Virus record (IMG/VR): IMGVR_UViG_3300033141_004712
Location: 1-45,545 of that record
Source of the DNA: a virus
Length of the DNA stretch: 45,545 nt
Strand: one strand, 5' to 3'
Under the pieces are notes generated by a model, which worked only from the letters and a program-made list of their open reading frames with translations, was not told where the DNA came from and searched no databases. Position numbers and translations under genes: made by a program. Of the stretch, positions 33,107-40,562 are shown in pieces; within the stretch, counting starts at the first letter, position 1, and every line of letters begins with the position of its first letter.

Positions 33107-33165
33107 AAAAAATAAAAAAATAATACTAAAAAATAAGCATTTTTTGAGATTTTTGGCGCAAACGA

Positions 33166-33194
33166 TTGACAAAAATATAAGGAAATAATATACT
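33166..33194 (+). promoter_or_regulatory. sigma70-type promoter of the rightward (early) arm
   Basis: TTGACA (33166-33171) and TATACT (33189-33194) are separated by 17 bp, with a start point near 33201. The leader carries a strong hairpin before the first gene. Confidence 0.85.
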
Positions 33195-33231
33195 AAAATC
33201 ATAGGCAAGGTCTTTGATAATCAATCCAAAA

Positions 33232-33258
33232 CCGGGACCGGGGCCTATACCGGCCCGG
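33232..33258 (+). promoter_or_regulatory. GC-rich hairpin in the early leader
   Basis: CCGGGACCGG and CCGGCCCGG pair with one bulged A around an 8-nt loop. The stem ends 7 nt before the ribosome site of the 33278 gene. No T-run follows, so it is more likely translational or RNA-stability control than a terminator. Confidence 0.65.
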
Positions 33259-33277
33259 ATAAAAATGGAGGCAAAAA

Positions 33278-33736
33278 ATGCATGAGCAAAAAAAGGTAAT
33301 GATAGCCAGCATATTGCAGGCCGCACCGGCCGGAGCCGGCCGCACAAGTACGCCATATGGAGTATCGATCGGCGCACTTATAAAAGCCGGAGAGGCGGCT
33401 AATATAAGTTCCTTATATGTGGTCAAGGCCGCCGATATTACACCGGCCGCGCGGGCCGCGGCCCTTGCAACCGCGTATGCGAGGGCTTTAAACCGCATAA
33501 TCAGGTTTAGCGGTAAAAGCATCCTGCTGATAGATCGTAACAACGGCAACCGGCACGAGCTCAAGATCCCGGATACGACAACCTGGGATCAGGCAATCAG
33601 GCAACATGTGGAGTTTCTCTGGTCCCATGTATCCCGGATCGCATTGGCCTGTCATTGGGCTTCCGACGGTACGCGGACATACCTTGTATGCCAAAACCGG
33701 AAAGGTTCGGTCAAGATCATTGGCACAACTGCTTGA
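33278..33736 (+). CDS. early protein of alien composition, 152 residues
   Basis: First gene of the rightward arm; TGGAGG lies before the ATG. The protein is Ala-rich in its middle (PAARAAALATAYARALNRII) and the coding sequence is much richer in G+C than its neighbours, using GCC, CGG and CCG codons. C-terminal half: RHELKIPDTTTWDQAI and HVEFLWSHVSRIALAC. No family recognised. With its own promoter, leader hairpin and terminator it behaves as an independent cassette, perhaps a recently acquired early or anti-host gene. Confidence 0.7.
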   Translation: MHEQKKVMIASILQAAPAGAGRTSTPYGVSIGALIKAGEAANISSLYVVKAADITPAARAAALATAYARALNRIIRFSGKSILLIDRNNGNRHELKIPDTTTWDQAIRQHVEFLWSHVSRIALACHWASDGTRTYLVCQNRKGSVKIIGTTA

Positions 33737-33747
33737 TTGTGCAATAT

Positions 33748-33786
33748 GCGCCGGGCGCATAATAGCGCCCGGCGTATTTTTATTTT
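33748..33786 (+). terminator. rho-independent terminator after the first early gene
   Basis: A 10-bp GC stem (CGCCGGGCGC, loop ATAATA, GCGCCCGGCG) is followed by TATTTTTATTTT. It closes the 33278 unit. Confidence 0.85.
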
Positions 33787-33836
33787 CCATCATCCCATAG
33801 AAGAAAGTTTTTAATCCTCTATGGTATGATGGAAAA
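33783..33836. repeat. 18-bp inverted repeat
   Basis: The arms 33783-33800 and 33819-33836 are complementary except at one position, around an 18-nt loop. A second stem, GGAAAAGAT/ATCTTTTCC, follows at 33849-33873. Together they fill the gap to the 33896 gene. Possible terminator on the other strand or an RNA element. Confidence 0.7.
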
Positions 33837-33895
33837 TGGAAAATGGTAGGAAAAGATGGCGCAAATCTTTTCCGAAATGGTAAAGGAGGCAAAGC

Positions 33896-34075
33896 ATGAA
33901 GAAGTGTATTTACTGTGGAAGCAAAAAGGTAATGTATCACTCTTTCATTACAAATGGCGCCTTATGCGCCAAGTGTATGAAAGAGGAAATTGATTGCAGG
34001 ATATTGTATCCTACAATCACTCCCGAAGAGCTGAAGCAGCTCGTCCGGGAAATGCGGGGGGTAGCAGTTAGGTGA
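33896..34075 (+). CDS. 59-residue zinc-ribbon protein
   Basis: Starts after AAAGGAGG. C-I-Y-C at residues 4-7 and C-A-K-C at about 25-28 form a likely zinc ribbon, with a helical, charged C-terminus (PEELKQLVREMRG). Unknown function; small early-type protein. Confidence 0.75.
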   Translation: MKKCIYCGSKKVMYHSFITNGALCAKCMKEEIDCRILYPTITPEELKQLVREMRGVAVR

Positions 34076-34143
34076 AGAAAGAAGGGAAAGGATAATTCCC
34101 CCCTTTCTTTTAAAATGATAGGAAAAGATGGTTGGAGGAAAAC

Positions 34144-34419
34144 ATGGAAATAATTGTAATGAATGGCGGTAAAAAGAAGCCAAGAGTCGCAAAGATTCTT
34201 GGCTTGAATAAAAAATCCGGGTTTCGGAGGGAATATCTTACGTCAACTCTTGTGGAGGACCAAGGAAAAAAGTATAGGTTCTCGATTAGAGAAACAGGAA
34301 TTTATGAAGTTTTCGTACCCTGGCATCAAAACACCACTAAGTATTTTTGTTATAAAAATGGGATGTTAAGAAGGATATCCCATAAGGAAGCAATCGTAAT
34401 TGCAATAACTCAACAATAA
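34144..34419 (+). CDS. hypothetical protein, 91 residues
   Basis: The ATG at 34144 follows TTGGAGGAAAA and is preferred over the TTG at 34132. A basic, beta-rich protein (KKYRFSIRETGIYEVFVPWHQ). It is two genes upstream of the amidoligase. No family recognised. It could be a partner or substrate of that system, by position only. Confidence 0.65.
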   Translation: MEIIVMNGGKKKPRVAKILGLNKKSGFRREYLTSTLVEDQGKKYRFSIRETGIYEVFVPWHQNTTKYFCYKNGMLRRISHKEAIVIAITQQ

Positions 34420-34446
34420 CTCAAGGAGGAAAGTAAGGAGGAAAGT
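34420..34446 (+). repeat. duplicated ribosome-site segment
   Basis: AAGGAGGAAAGT occurs twice in tandem directly before the ATG at 34447. Confidence 0.85.
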
Positions 34447-34830
34447 ATGGAAGAAAAGAAAAATGAAATCGGAAAAATAAGTTGCGTTAGAAATAAAAAT
34501 GGCGTAACAATAAACATCAGTTCTGCCTTGATACACGAGTATCTTAAAGGGACAGAATTGACAGATGAAAATGTGCGGCTTCTCACGGGCCGCGTGTGCT
34601 ATGGAAACAACTATTTTCGTGTGGAAATGGATGAAATTATCCAAAAGTTGCACGAAAGTAGTGAGATTAGTATAACGAAACCCGGTCTTATTCAGAGAGG
34701 CGTGCTCTCGGAAATCATCTATAAGATCGGGGTAAAGCTGAAAGACATATATAAAGACTTCCTAAAAAAGGTGGAAATGGAGGTTGTGATTAAAAACGGC
34801 GAGGCCGAAAGGGGGGAAAATGGAAGATAG
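34447..34830 (+). CDS. hypothetical protein, 127 residues
   Basis: Preceded by a duplicated AAGGAGGAAAGT, and overlapping the amidoligase start by 11 bp, so probably translated together with it. Mixed alpha/beta sequence with a Lys/Glu-rich C-terminus. No family recognised. Confidence 0.65.
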   Translation: MEEKKNEIGKISCVRNKNGVTINISSALIHEYLKGTELTDENVRLLTGRVCYGNNYFRVEMDEIIQKLHESSEISITKPGLIQRGVLSEIIYKIGVKLKDIYKDFLKKVEMEVVIKNGEAERGENGR

Positions 34831-35596
34831 TTTCTCCTTTATACGGGGGGTAGGGATAGAGATGGAGGGTCTCTACAAGAGAGATGAGAACGATGAAGAA
34901 GAAATCGTCGTGCGGGGTGACTTCACGATGGATAGGGAAAACTATTTCCTTATGGATGAAATAAAGGGGGATAGTTCTATTCGTTGGCAAGAAGGTTACC
35001 GTGCACGGGAAATTACTTCCCGCGTTCTCAAAAAGCGGAGTGAAGTAGAAAGATTTATAAATTACTTTACTCCTGCACTTACCAATGAATCTTGCGGAAT
35101 GCACATCCATATTTCGCTTGATAATCTCAACATAAATGTGTTAGTAAACGAGAAGTCATTCCGCCGGGAGTTTTATTCTTTCTTAAGAGAATTTGCTTCG
35201 GAGAGAGATTGGCGACGCTTGAAAGAGAGAGTAGAAGGAAGAAATCATTATTGCTTAAGGGGAAGCAATTTCGGCGATGTGGAGTCTCGGTACTCTTCAA
35301 GGAGTAGATACAGAATACTCAATATTCACTCCTATCTTGAGCATAAGACAATGGAATGCAGAGTTTTTCCTTGCTATTCTGTGGTAAAGAAAAATATGGA
35401 GATGGCATTTGCCTATTTGGACTTCGTAGAGGGATATTTTTCTCGGTTGTATGCTTCCAAGCGGAGTCGCAATAGACTTCTCAAACTATATCTCCTACCA
35501 ATTGAAACAAAGGTAGAAGAAGATGAAGAGGAGATGCCGAAGCACTTAAGAGAAATTATACATCAAGAAGCGCCGCCATTGGTGTTGACTGTTTAA
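34820..35596 (+). CDS. amidoligase-like enzyme
   Basis: A 258-residue protein with the motif order of the Amidoligase_2 family, a glutamine-synthetase-like fold: G-I-E-M-E (12-16), D-S-S-I (51-54), an E-I-T segment at 64-66, N-E-S-C-G-M-H-I-H (89-97), and R-Y-R-I-L-N followed by T-M-E-C-R (163-181). These enzymes are predicted to form amide or isopeptide bonds using ATP. The next gene encodes a glutamine amidotransferase, which would supply ammonia. Substrate unknown. AAAGGGGGG precedes the start. Confidence 0.75.
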   Translation: MEDSFSFIRGVGIEMEGLYKRDENDEEEIVVRGDFTMDRENYFLMDEIKGDSSIRWQEGYRAREITSRVLKKRSEVERFINYFTPALTNESCGMHIHISLDNLNINVLVNEKSFRREFYSFLREFASERDWRRLKERVEGRNHYCLRGSNFGDVESRYSSRSRYRILNIHSYLEHKTMECRVFPCYSVVKKNMEMAFAYLDFVEGYFSRLYASKRSRNRLLKLYLLPIETKVEEDEEEMPKHLREIIHQEAPPLVLTV

Positions 35597-35644
35597 AAGG
35601 AGAAAAGAATGAGGAAAGTAAAAAGAAAGAAAAAAGGAGGAAAA

Positions 35645-36364
35645 ATGTGTGTGATAGTGGTTTGCAAGGAGAGAAGAGAGACGTTAGAAAATATGCGCAG
35701 ACAAGAGTTCCATAATAGCGATGGAAATGGAATTGCTTGGCTGGAAAATGGTGAGGTTCATTGGAGAAAAGGCATTAACTTTGAGAAATTGGCACATATC
35801 AGTTCTAATGTAAAATTGCCGTATGTAATGCACTTTCGTATTGCGACGGCAGGCGGGAAAGGCAAAGAATTATGCCATCCGTTTCCTGTGGACCACATCA
35901 ATAATGGGGTAAGAGGGACTGCTAAGAAAGTGCTTTTTCACAATGGCCATTATTCCAATTGGGCAGAAGACTTACGGATGTTAATGCTTCTGGGCCGCCT
36001 TAAGGATATTCCCGAAGGTGATATAGGCGATACTAGGGCCTTATCTATAATCACTCACGTTGTGGGTGATTCCTATCTTTCTGCCATAGATGGTAATAAT
36101 AAATTCTGCTTGTTTGGGACAGAGTGCATAAAGTTCTTCGGGTATTGGCAGGAAGAAAGAGGTATTTATTACTCCAATAAGAATTGGGAAACTCCTGCAT
36201 ATTGGGGAACGCTGGGCCGACAATACAGCTTAGGCGAAGAATACGAACCCGTCACTGCGCAAGAGCTGGGGGCAGAAGCAGACCCGTTATTTCAAGGGAG
36301 TCTTTTTGCCAAAAGGAAGAAAAAAAGAAGGAGGAATAGGTTCTTAAATGTTGGTAGCGTTTAA
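35645..36364 (+). CDS. class II glutamine amidotransferase (Ntn hydrolase)
   Basis: A 239-residue protein. Start chosen at ATG 35645, directly after AAGGAGG, so that Cys2 becomes the N-terminal nucleophile. Further family motifs: N-S-D-G-N-G (24-29), H-F-R-I-A-T (63-68), H-P-F (78-80), F-H-N-G (98-101) and G-D-T (128-130). It hydrolyses glutamine to ammonia and glutamate. No synthetase domain is fused. The preceding amidoligase is the likely ammonia acceptor partner. A 3' tail is Lys/Arg-rich. Confidence 0.85.
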   Translation: MCVIVVCKERRETLENMRRQEFHNSDGNGIAWLENGEVHWRKGINFEKLAHISSNVKLPYVMHFRIATAGGKGKELCHPFPVDHINNGVRGTAKKVLFHNGHYSNWAEDLRMLMLLGRLKDIPEGDIGDTRALSIITHVVGDSYLSAIDGNNKFCLFGTECIKFFGYWQEERGIYYSNKNWETPAYWGTLGRQYSLGEEYEPVTAQELGAEADPLFQGSLFAKRKKKRRRNRFLNVGSV

Positions 36365-36378
36365 GGAACAGCAGAGCC

Positions 36379-36398
36379 GCCCGGGCGAAAGCCCGGGC
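36379..36398 (+). promoter_or_regulatory. GC-rich hairpin with GAAA tetraloop, third copy at the ribosome site
   Basis: GCCCGGGC at 36379-36386 and 36391-36398 pair perfectly around GAAA. A third GCCCGGGC at 36421-36428 lies directly before AAGGAGG of the next gene and can pair with either copy, because the unit is self-complementary. No T-run follows. Possible RNA switch or processing signal. Confidence 0.6.
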
Positions 36399-36440
36399 TA
36401 ATGCGCAAGCCCGGTGGCAAGCCCGGGCGAAGGAGGAAAA

Positions 36441-36620
36441 ATGAAACCAGAAGAAATATTGGAAAGAGAACTCAAAAAACTAAAGGAGTATTGTGAAGGT
36501 AACCCGGACTTTGTGAGGGAATTGGTGAAAGTATTGGAGAGAGAATACGCCAAAGGATACAATATGGGTTATAAAGATGGCTACGACGCTTTGGTCTTAG
36601 GAGAAGAGGAGGGAAAATGA
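36441..36620 (+). CDS. 59-residue hypothetical protein
   Basis: AAGGAGG before the ATG. Acidic, helical (EEILERELKKLKEYCEG, VREL, VLEREYAKGYNMGYKDG). Overlaps the following gene (ATGA). Unknown function. Confidence 0.7.
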   Translation: MKPEEILERELKKLKEYCEGNPDFVRELVKVLEREYAKGYNMGYKDGYDALVLGEEEGK

Positions 36621-37018
36621 AAGTAAAAAGTCTAAAAGTAATGAAAGATGTAATGAAAAACTCCAATGGAATTAAAAGAGAAGTGATAAAAGACGCTTTG
36701 GAGGTTGCTTCAAATATAGAAGACTTTGTCTCTTATTTGAAGGACGTGTCAGAGCACGGGTGTGTTTCTGGCATCTGCACTTCCCTCATAGCATATGCTG
36801 ACACAGAAAAGTTTTATGATACATATGAGGAAGAAATAGAGGATATGCTGGAAGAATATCGCGTGGTTTTTGGTGCCAAAAATCGGCTTGAACTAATTTC
36901 TACGTTTAATGGAGCGGAAAATGTGGGTAGTGTGCTCCAAGAGAAAAATCTTCTGGCATGGTTTGCTTACGAGGAACGGGCAAGACAGATTCTGAAGGAG
37001 TATTTTGATTACGAATAA
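36617..37018 (+). CDS. hypothetical protein, 133 residues
   Basis: Coupled to the previous gene by ATGA with GAGGAGG upstream. Helical and acidic (DALEVASNIEDFVSYLKDVSE, YDTYEEEIEDMLEEYRVV). No family recognised. Confidence 0.7.
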   Translation: MKVKSLKVMKDVMKNSNGIKREVIKDALEVASNIEDFVSYLKDVSEHGCVSGICTSLIAYADTEKFYDTYEEEIEDMLEEYRVVFGAKNRLELISTFNGAENVGSVLQEKNLLAWFAYEERARQILKEYFDYE

Positions 37019-37038
37019 AAACGACGGAGGAAAATCAA

Positions 37039-37398
37039 ATGGCAATGAAGTTTGAAAGAAAAGGATTGATTATCCCAAGAAAACACAACCGTAGGTGTAA
37101 AATCACTGAAGCCGATAAATCAAAGGTTATAGAACTTTACGCTTATGGCTTGCCGATCCGTGCGATAGCCAGAGCATTTAAGCATAAGTTTTCAAGAAGA
37201 AGTATTCAGTTTATACTTTTCCCCGAGCGACGTGAGCGTGTTTCTCGTATCAGAAAAGCAAAGGGGCAAAAGTATTACAAGACTGAAAAACACAAGGAAT
37301 ATATGCGACGGCATAGGCATTGGAAATACACTTTATGGAAAAGAGGAGAATTGCGCAAAAGAAAGATTGATGACTTAAAAACAATGGCAAGAGATTGA
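37039..37398 (+). CDS. basic helix-turn-helix protein
   Basis: A 119-residue Lys/Arg-rich protein starting after GGAGG. Residues 22-55 (ITEADKSKVIELYAYGLPIRAIARAF then SRRSIQFIL) have the pattern of a helix-turn-helix of the resolvase/Hin type, a likely DNA-binding regulator of the early genes. The C-terminal half is strongly basic (KEYMRRHRHWKYTLWKRG). Confidence 0.65.
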   Translation: MAMKFERKGLIIPRKHNRRCKITEADKSKVIELYAYGLPIRAIARAFKHKFSRRSIQFILFPERRERVSRIRKAKGQKYYKTEKHKEYMRRHRHWKYTLWKRGELRKRKIDDLKTMARD

Positions 37399-37416
37399 GG
37401 ATTAAAAGGAGGTATA

Positions 37417-38175
37417 ATGAAAAAAAGTGAAGAAATAAAAAACCTTGCTAAGGCGTTGAGCAAGGCACAAAAAGAAGTGGAAATAGTGGCAAAAAATAAG
37501 TTAAACCCATATTTCAATTCGAAGTATGCGGACTTGCCATCTCTGTGGAAGGAATACAAGAAGGTTTTTTTGGCAAACGACCTTCTCGTGATACAAGGTG
37601 GAGAAGAAGGTGAGGGGCAGAATATGAAGTTGTCTACCCTACTCGTCCATGTTCCTTCAGGGGAATGGATAGAAGGCACAATGTCCGTTCCTCTTGTCGC
37701 CAACACCCCACAAGCCACAATGAGTGCCGTGACCTATGCCAGAAGGTATGGATTGGAAGCGATATGTGGCATTGTGACAGAGGACAGCGATGATGATGGG
37801 AATAGTGCGACCTTTGTGAAGAGAATATCACAACCGCAAACACAACCACAAACACAACCACAAACACAGTCACAAGCACAACCGCAAACACAAGATAATA
37901 AATACATCAGTGGAGTGGCGAAAGTGCAGAAAGTTACACGCACAAAAAGCAAAAACTTCTTCAGTATTTTGTTTGATAATGGAGTGAAAACCACCTTCCC
38001 ACTTGCTATGAAAGAGGATGTCTTAGCGGCGATGAAAAGCGGGAAAGTTCGTTACGAATTAAAGAAGGATGGAAAGTTCTCCACATTAAAGTCTATTGCG
38101 CCCCTTCAAGAAAGAAGTTTAGAGGATGTGGCAAACTTTTTAGCAGAAGAGGCGCCCCGGATAGATGAGGAATAA
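37417..38175 (+). CDS. ERF-family single-strand annealing protein
   Basis: A 252-residue recombination protein. The N-terminal 140 residues match the ERF plan (LAKALSKAQKEVE, NPYFNSKYADLPSLW, MSAVTYARRYGLEAICGI, VTEDSDDDGN). A Q-T-Q-P repeat follows at about 142-164, and a C-terminal domain (GVKTTFPLAMKEDVLAAM). It anneals complementary strands together with the nuclease encoded next. AAAGGAGG precedes the start. Confidence 0.9.
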   Translation: MKKSEEIKNLAKALSKAQKEVEIVAKNKLNPYFNSKYADLPSLWKEYKKVFLANDLLVIQGGEEGEGQNMKLSTLLVHVPSGEWIEGTMSVPLVANTPQATMSAVTYARRYGLEAICGIVTEDSDDDGNSATFVKRISQPQTQPQTQPQTQSQAQPQTQDNKYISGVAKVQKVTRTKSKNFFSILFDNGVKTTFPLAMKEDVLAAMKSGKVRYELKKDGKFSTLKSIAPLQERSLEDVANFLAEEAPRIDEE

Positions 38176-38187
38176 ACGGAGGAAATG

Positions 38188-39105
38188 ATGATTACAAACA
38201 AATTGGGATTGCCTGAAAGTTACGAAAAGGCAATTAGGACTAATTTATATGACAAGCCGTTGGATAAGACGACGCTTACTGCTTCTATGTTCAGCAAGAG
38301 TGCGACAGAGATTATTCTTTCGCACCGTCATAACCACGAAATTGAGGAAGATGTGGCAGACCTATTTTGGGTTTTGCTTGGTTCTTCTATCCACTCGGTA
38401 ATGGATAGAATTACCGGAAAGATAGCGGGTAAACCCACAATAAAAGAAAAACGCATGGAAGAAAAATTAGATGGGTTTACTATCAGCGGGAAACCTGACC
38501 TTGTGTATGGTGATACCATAGAGGATTACAAGATTACTTCGGTTTACACTTATGTATTTAATCCTCTCGGAAAAATGGAGTGGGAAACGCAATTGAATAT
38601 CTACGCTTGGCTATACGCTAAGAAGGGTATTAAAATCAATCACCTAAATATTATAGCGATGTTCAGGGACTGGAAGCAGCGCAACAGTCAAGAAGTTGAT
38701 TATCCTTCCGCCCCTGTGGTTTCCATCCCTTTATCTTGCTGGGACACCCGTGAGACGGAGAAGATAATCAAGGCGAAAATCTTTACTCTCAAGGCAATGG
38801 AAAAGATGAAGGATGAGGATTTACCGCCTTGCAGTAAAGAAAATCGTTGGCGGACCACAGATACTTTTGCGGTGCGAAAGAAAAACCGTAAAACCGCTGT
38901 CAAGGTTTTTATGGACAAAGAAGAAGCGGAGCAGTTTATAAGATACCAAAATTCCATCCCGACTAAGGAAGACAAAGGTTGGTATATTGAGGAGCGAAAG
39001 GGTGAAGATAGAAAGTGCTTACAATACTGCCGGGTAGCGAGATTTTGCCCTTACTATCAAAAAATTGCTACAATAGCAGGAATAGCAGGAATAGAGCGGG
39101 TGTAA
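38188..39105 (+). CDS. RecB/Cas4-like PD-(D/E)XK nuclease
   Basis: A 305-residue nuclease. The second of two adjacent ATGs (38188) is preferred for its spacing to GGAGG at 38178. Motifs: G-S-S-I-H near 65-69 (His), S-G-K-P-D near 100-104 (Asp), and E-D-Y-K near 112-115. C-terminal C-L-Q-Y-C...F-C-P-Y-Y may hold a cluster or zinc. With ERF it forms a two-gene exonuclease/annealing recombination pair, like lambda Exo-Bet in logic. Confidence 0.85.
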   Translation: MITNKLGLPESYEKAIRTNLYDKPLDKTTLTASMFSKSATEIILSHRHNHEIEEDVADLFWVLLGSSIHSVMDRITGKIAGKPTIKEKRMEEKLDGFTISGKPDLVYGDTIEDYKITSVYTYVFNPLGKMEWETQLNIYAWLYAKKGIKINHLNIIAMFRDWKQRNSQEVDYPSAPVVSIPLSCWDTRETEKIIKAKIFTLKAMEKMKDEDLPPCSKENRWRTTDTFAVRKKNRKTAVKVFMDKEEAEQFIRYQNSIPTKEDKGWYIEERKGEDRKCLQYCRVARFCPYYQKIATIAGIAGIERV

Positions 39106-39175
39106 GAAATATGGAAGAAATATGGTGCTGCCACAGGGTTATCATGCTACCCCTCCACGCACATCAGAGGCACTT

Positions 39176-39205
39176 CTTCCCGGTGAGTGTGGCATAGCCG
39201 GGAAG
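39176..39205 (+). promoter_or_regulatory. 8-bp hairpin in the 130-nt gap after the nuclease
   Basis: CTTCCCGG and CCGGGAAG pair perfectly around a 14-nt loop. No T-run follows, so it is not a clear terminator. The rest of the gap (39106-39234) has no supported gene or RNA. Confidence 0.5.
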
Positions 39206-39234
39206 CAGATTTAATAAATGATAAGGAGAGTGCA

Positions 39235-39456
39235 ATGAGTTCATTAAGATTTTTTGAAGATGAAAACGACGATATTTATAAGGAAGAGGTTGAGGAAATG
39301 CTGCGCAAAATTATGATAATAAAGTTTTACAGACCATTAAGCACAATTATACCTTCCTATACTGCAAAGTATATAAAACCGATAAAAAAGAAACCAAAAA
39401 CAATGCGGTTGTTGAGGGAATTAGAAAAATACTATAATCAATTAGATAAAAAATAA
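39235..39456 (+). CDS. hypothetical protein, 73 residues
   Basis: ATG at 39235 after AAGGAGAG; an in-frame start at 39187 is not supported. Acidic N-terminus (DENDDIYKEEVEEML) and basic C-terminus (KPIKKKPKTMRLLREL). Unknown. Confidence 0.65.
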   Translation: MSSLRFFEDENDDIYKEEVEEMLRKIMIIKFYRPLSTIIPSYTAKYIKPIKKKPKTMRLLRELEKYYNQLDKK

Positions 39457-39471
39457 GGAGGAAAAAGAGGG

Positions 39472-39669
39472 ATGAAGTTAAAAGTTTACCAAGTGGATTA
39501 TCTTGTAACTTTTAGGCGAAAAGGACGAAAAGGAAGGGAAATTACAGTGGAACGGGGGTTTGTATTGCCTGCTCCCTCAAAAGAGCACGCAATTGAAAAT
39601 TTCAAGGCACTCTTTGATGAACATTTAGCACATATCCATATACTTGGCGCGGGGAAGGTGACAGAATGA
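39472..39669 (+). CDS. hypothetical protein, 65 residues
   Basis: Preceded by AAGGAGG; overlaps the next start (ATGA). Beta-rich N-terminal half (LKVYQVDYLVTF...EITVERGFVLPA), then a helix (KEHAIENFKALFDEHL). The pattern is like small proteins that carry one alpha/beta domain. Unknown. Confidence 0.7.
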   Translation: MKLKVYQVDYLVTFRRKGRKGREITVERGFVLPAPSKEHAIENFKALFDEHLAHIHILGAGKVTE

Positions 39670-40067
39670 AAAAAACATTAACATTTGAGCAGTGGGTTTC
39701 GGAAAATACAAAAGAGTTCCAATATATATCAAGTTTGCTTAACAAAAAATTAAGCGACGATCCTGTCATGTTGTCAGAACAATTGATAAAATGTGAAGCA
39801 TGGCACGCACGCATTAACTATCTCTTATCTTGGAGTGATTACTACCTTGACAAAGCGGAAATGCAGGCATTAAACGAAGTAAACGCAGTAAAATCAGAAA
39901 ATCCTAAGAAAATGACAGATTTGGATAGGGGGATAATTTTAAGAGATAAATGCAAAGAAGAAAGAAAGATACGAGATATTTTGCGGGGGTTTTCTAAAGC
40001 AATAGACAATCGCTTGGTTTTGGGGATGAGTCTAATGAAAAGACATTACAGCGAAAATAAATTATAA
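39666..40067 (+). CDS. hypothetical protein, 133 residues
   Basis: Coupled to the previous gene by ATGA. Helical, with W-H-A-R-I-N-Y-L-L-S-W-S-D-Y-Y-L-D-K in the middle, as seen in small phage recombination accessory proteins, but no firm family match. Lies between the nuclease and the NinG-like gene. Confidence 0.65.
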   Translation: MKKTLTFEQWVSENTKEFQYISSLLNKKLSDDPVMLSEQLIKCEAWHARINYLLSWSDYYLDKAEMQALNEVNAVKSENPKKMTDLDRGIILRDKCKEERKIRDILRGFSKAIDNRLVLGMSLMKRHYSENKL

Positions 40068-40085
40068 GAAGAGTAAGGAGAAGCC

Positions 40086-40562
40086 ATGACAATTAAAAAT
40101 ACAAAGAAAAAAACCAAGATAAAAACCAAAAGCGCAAGGAAAAGAAGACAAAAAGTAAAACGAAGAATGAGCCGTAAAAGTTTAATAAGGAAAGCGGATG
40201 CTATTTTCTCAAAATACATCCGTGCCAGAGATAGTCTTTTATACGACGGGAAATGTGTGTTTTGCGGAAAACGGGAAATCAATCAGGTTTTCCATATCAT
40301 TACTCGCAGCAAATATTCAGTCCGTTGGGATGAGGATAATGCTTTTGGAAGCTGCGGGCGATGTAACTTAGTTAATGAGTTTAATCCACATCCATTCATC
40401 GCAAAATATATAAAAATGAAAGGCCTTGAGCAATATAAAAAACTTGTGGAGCTATCAAATGTTACGACCGTATTTGATGATTATACCTTAGGCGAAATAA
40501 TTGTCGCTTATACACGAAAATTACAAAATTTAAGACAGCGCAATATTATGGGGGAAATATGA
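40086..40562 (+). CDS. NinG/Rap-like recombination protein
   Basis: A 158-residue protein. The first 38 residues are almost pure Lys/Arg/Thr/Ser. The domain (about 40-125) has R-K-A-D-A-I-F-S-K-Y-I-R-A-R-D, then C-V-F-C-G, then H-I-I-T-R-S-K-Y-S-V-R-W-D-E-D-N, then C-G-R-C. This is the NinG/Rap pattern with a Cys4 zinc site and an HNH-like core. NinG proteins act on recombination intermediates such as Holliday junctions. AAGGAG precedes the start. Confidence 0.8.
   Translation: MTIKNTKKKTKIKTKSARKRRQKVKRRMSRKSLIRKADAIFSKYIRARDSLLYDGKCVFCGKREINQVFHIITRSKYSVRWDEDNAFGSCGRCNLVNEFNPHPFIAKYIKMKGLEQYKKLVELSNVTTVFDDYTLGEIIVAYTRKLQNLRQRNIMGEI

Larger units (their letters stand above)
32040..33165. 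other. non-coding repeat-rich region, candidate replication origin
   Basis: About 1.1 kb between the divergent arms with no convincing gene. It contains DnaA-box-like 9-mers in both orientations, several 11-bp-phased repeat arrays, inverted repeats and a CTTGACA array, described separately. A C-rich segment near 32265-32325 and a long AT-rich segment (32460-32565) fit an unwinding element. Between the arrays nothing else is seen. Confidence 0.65.

Noticed and set aside
32040-33165. CRISPR array
   Set aside because: Repeat spacing is 11-22 bp and there are no unique spacers of 30 bp or cas genes.
33199-33940. Minus-strand open frames opposite the GC-rich 33278 gene
   Set aside because: High G+C lowers stop frequency on both strands. 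The plus-strand gene has the promoter, ribosome site and terminator; the minus-strand frames have none.
37039-37398. Lysogeny repressor
   Set aside because: The helix-turn-helix is of a resolvase-like form within an early operon, and there is no integrase, excisionase or repressor-operator switch in the window. A temperate life cycle is not supported.
39111-39197. 28-codon ORF in the gap after the nuclease gene
   Set aside because: No ribosome site and no conserved-looking composition; the gap instead carries a hairpin.
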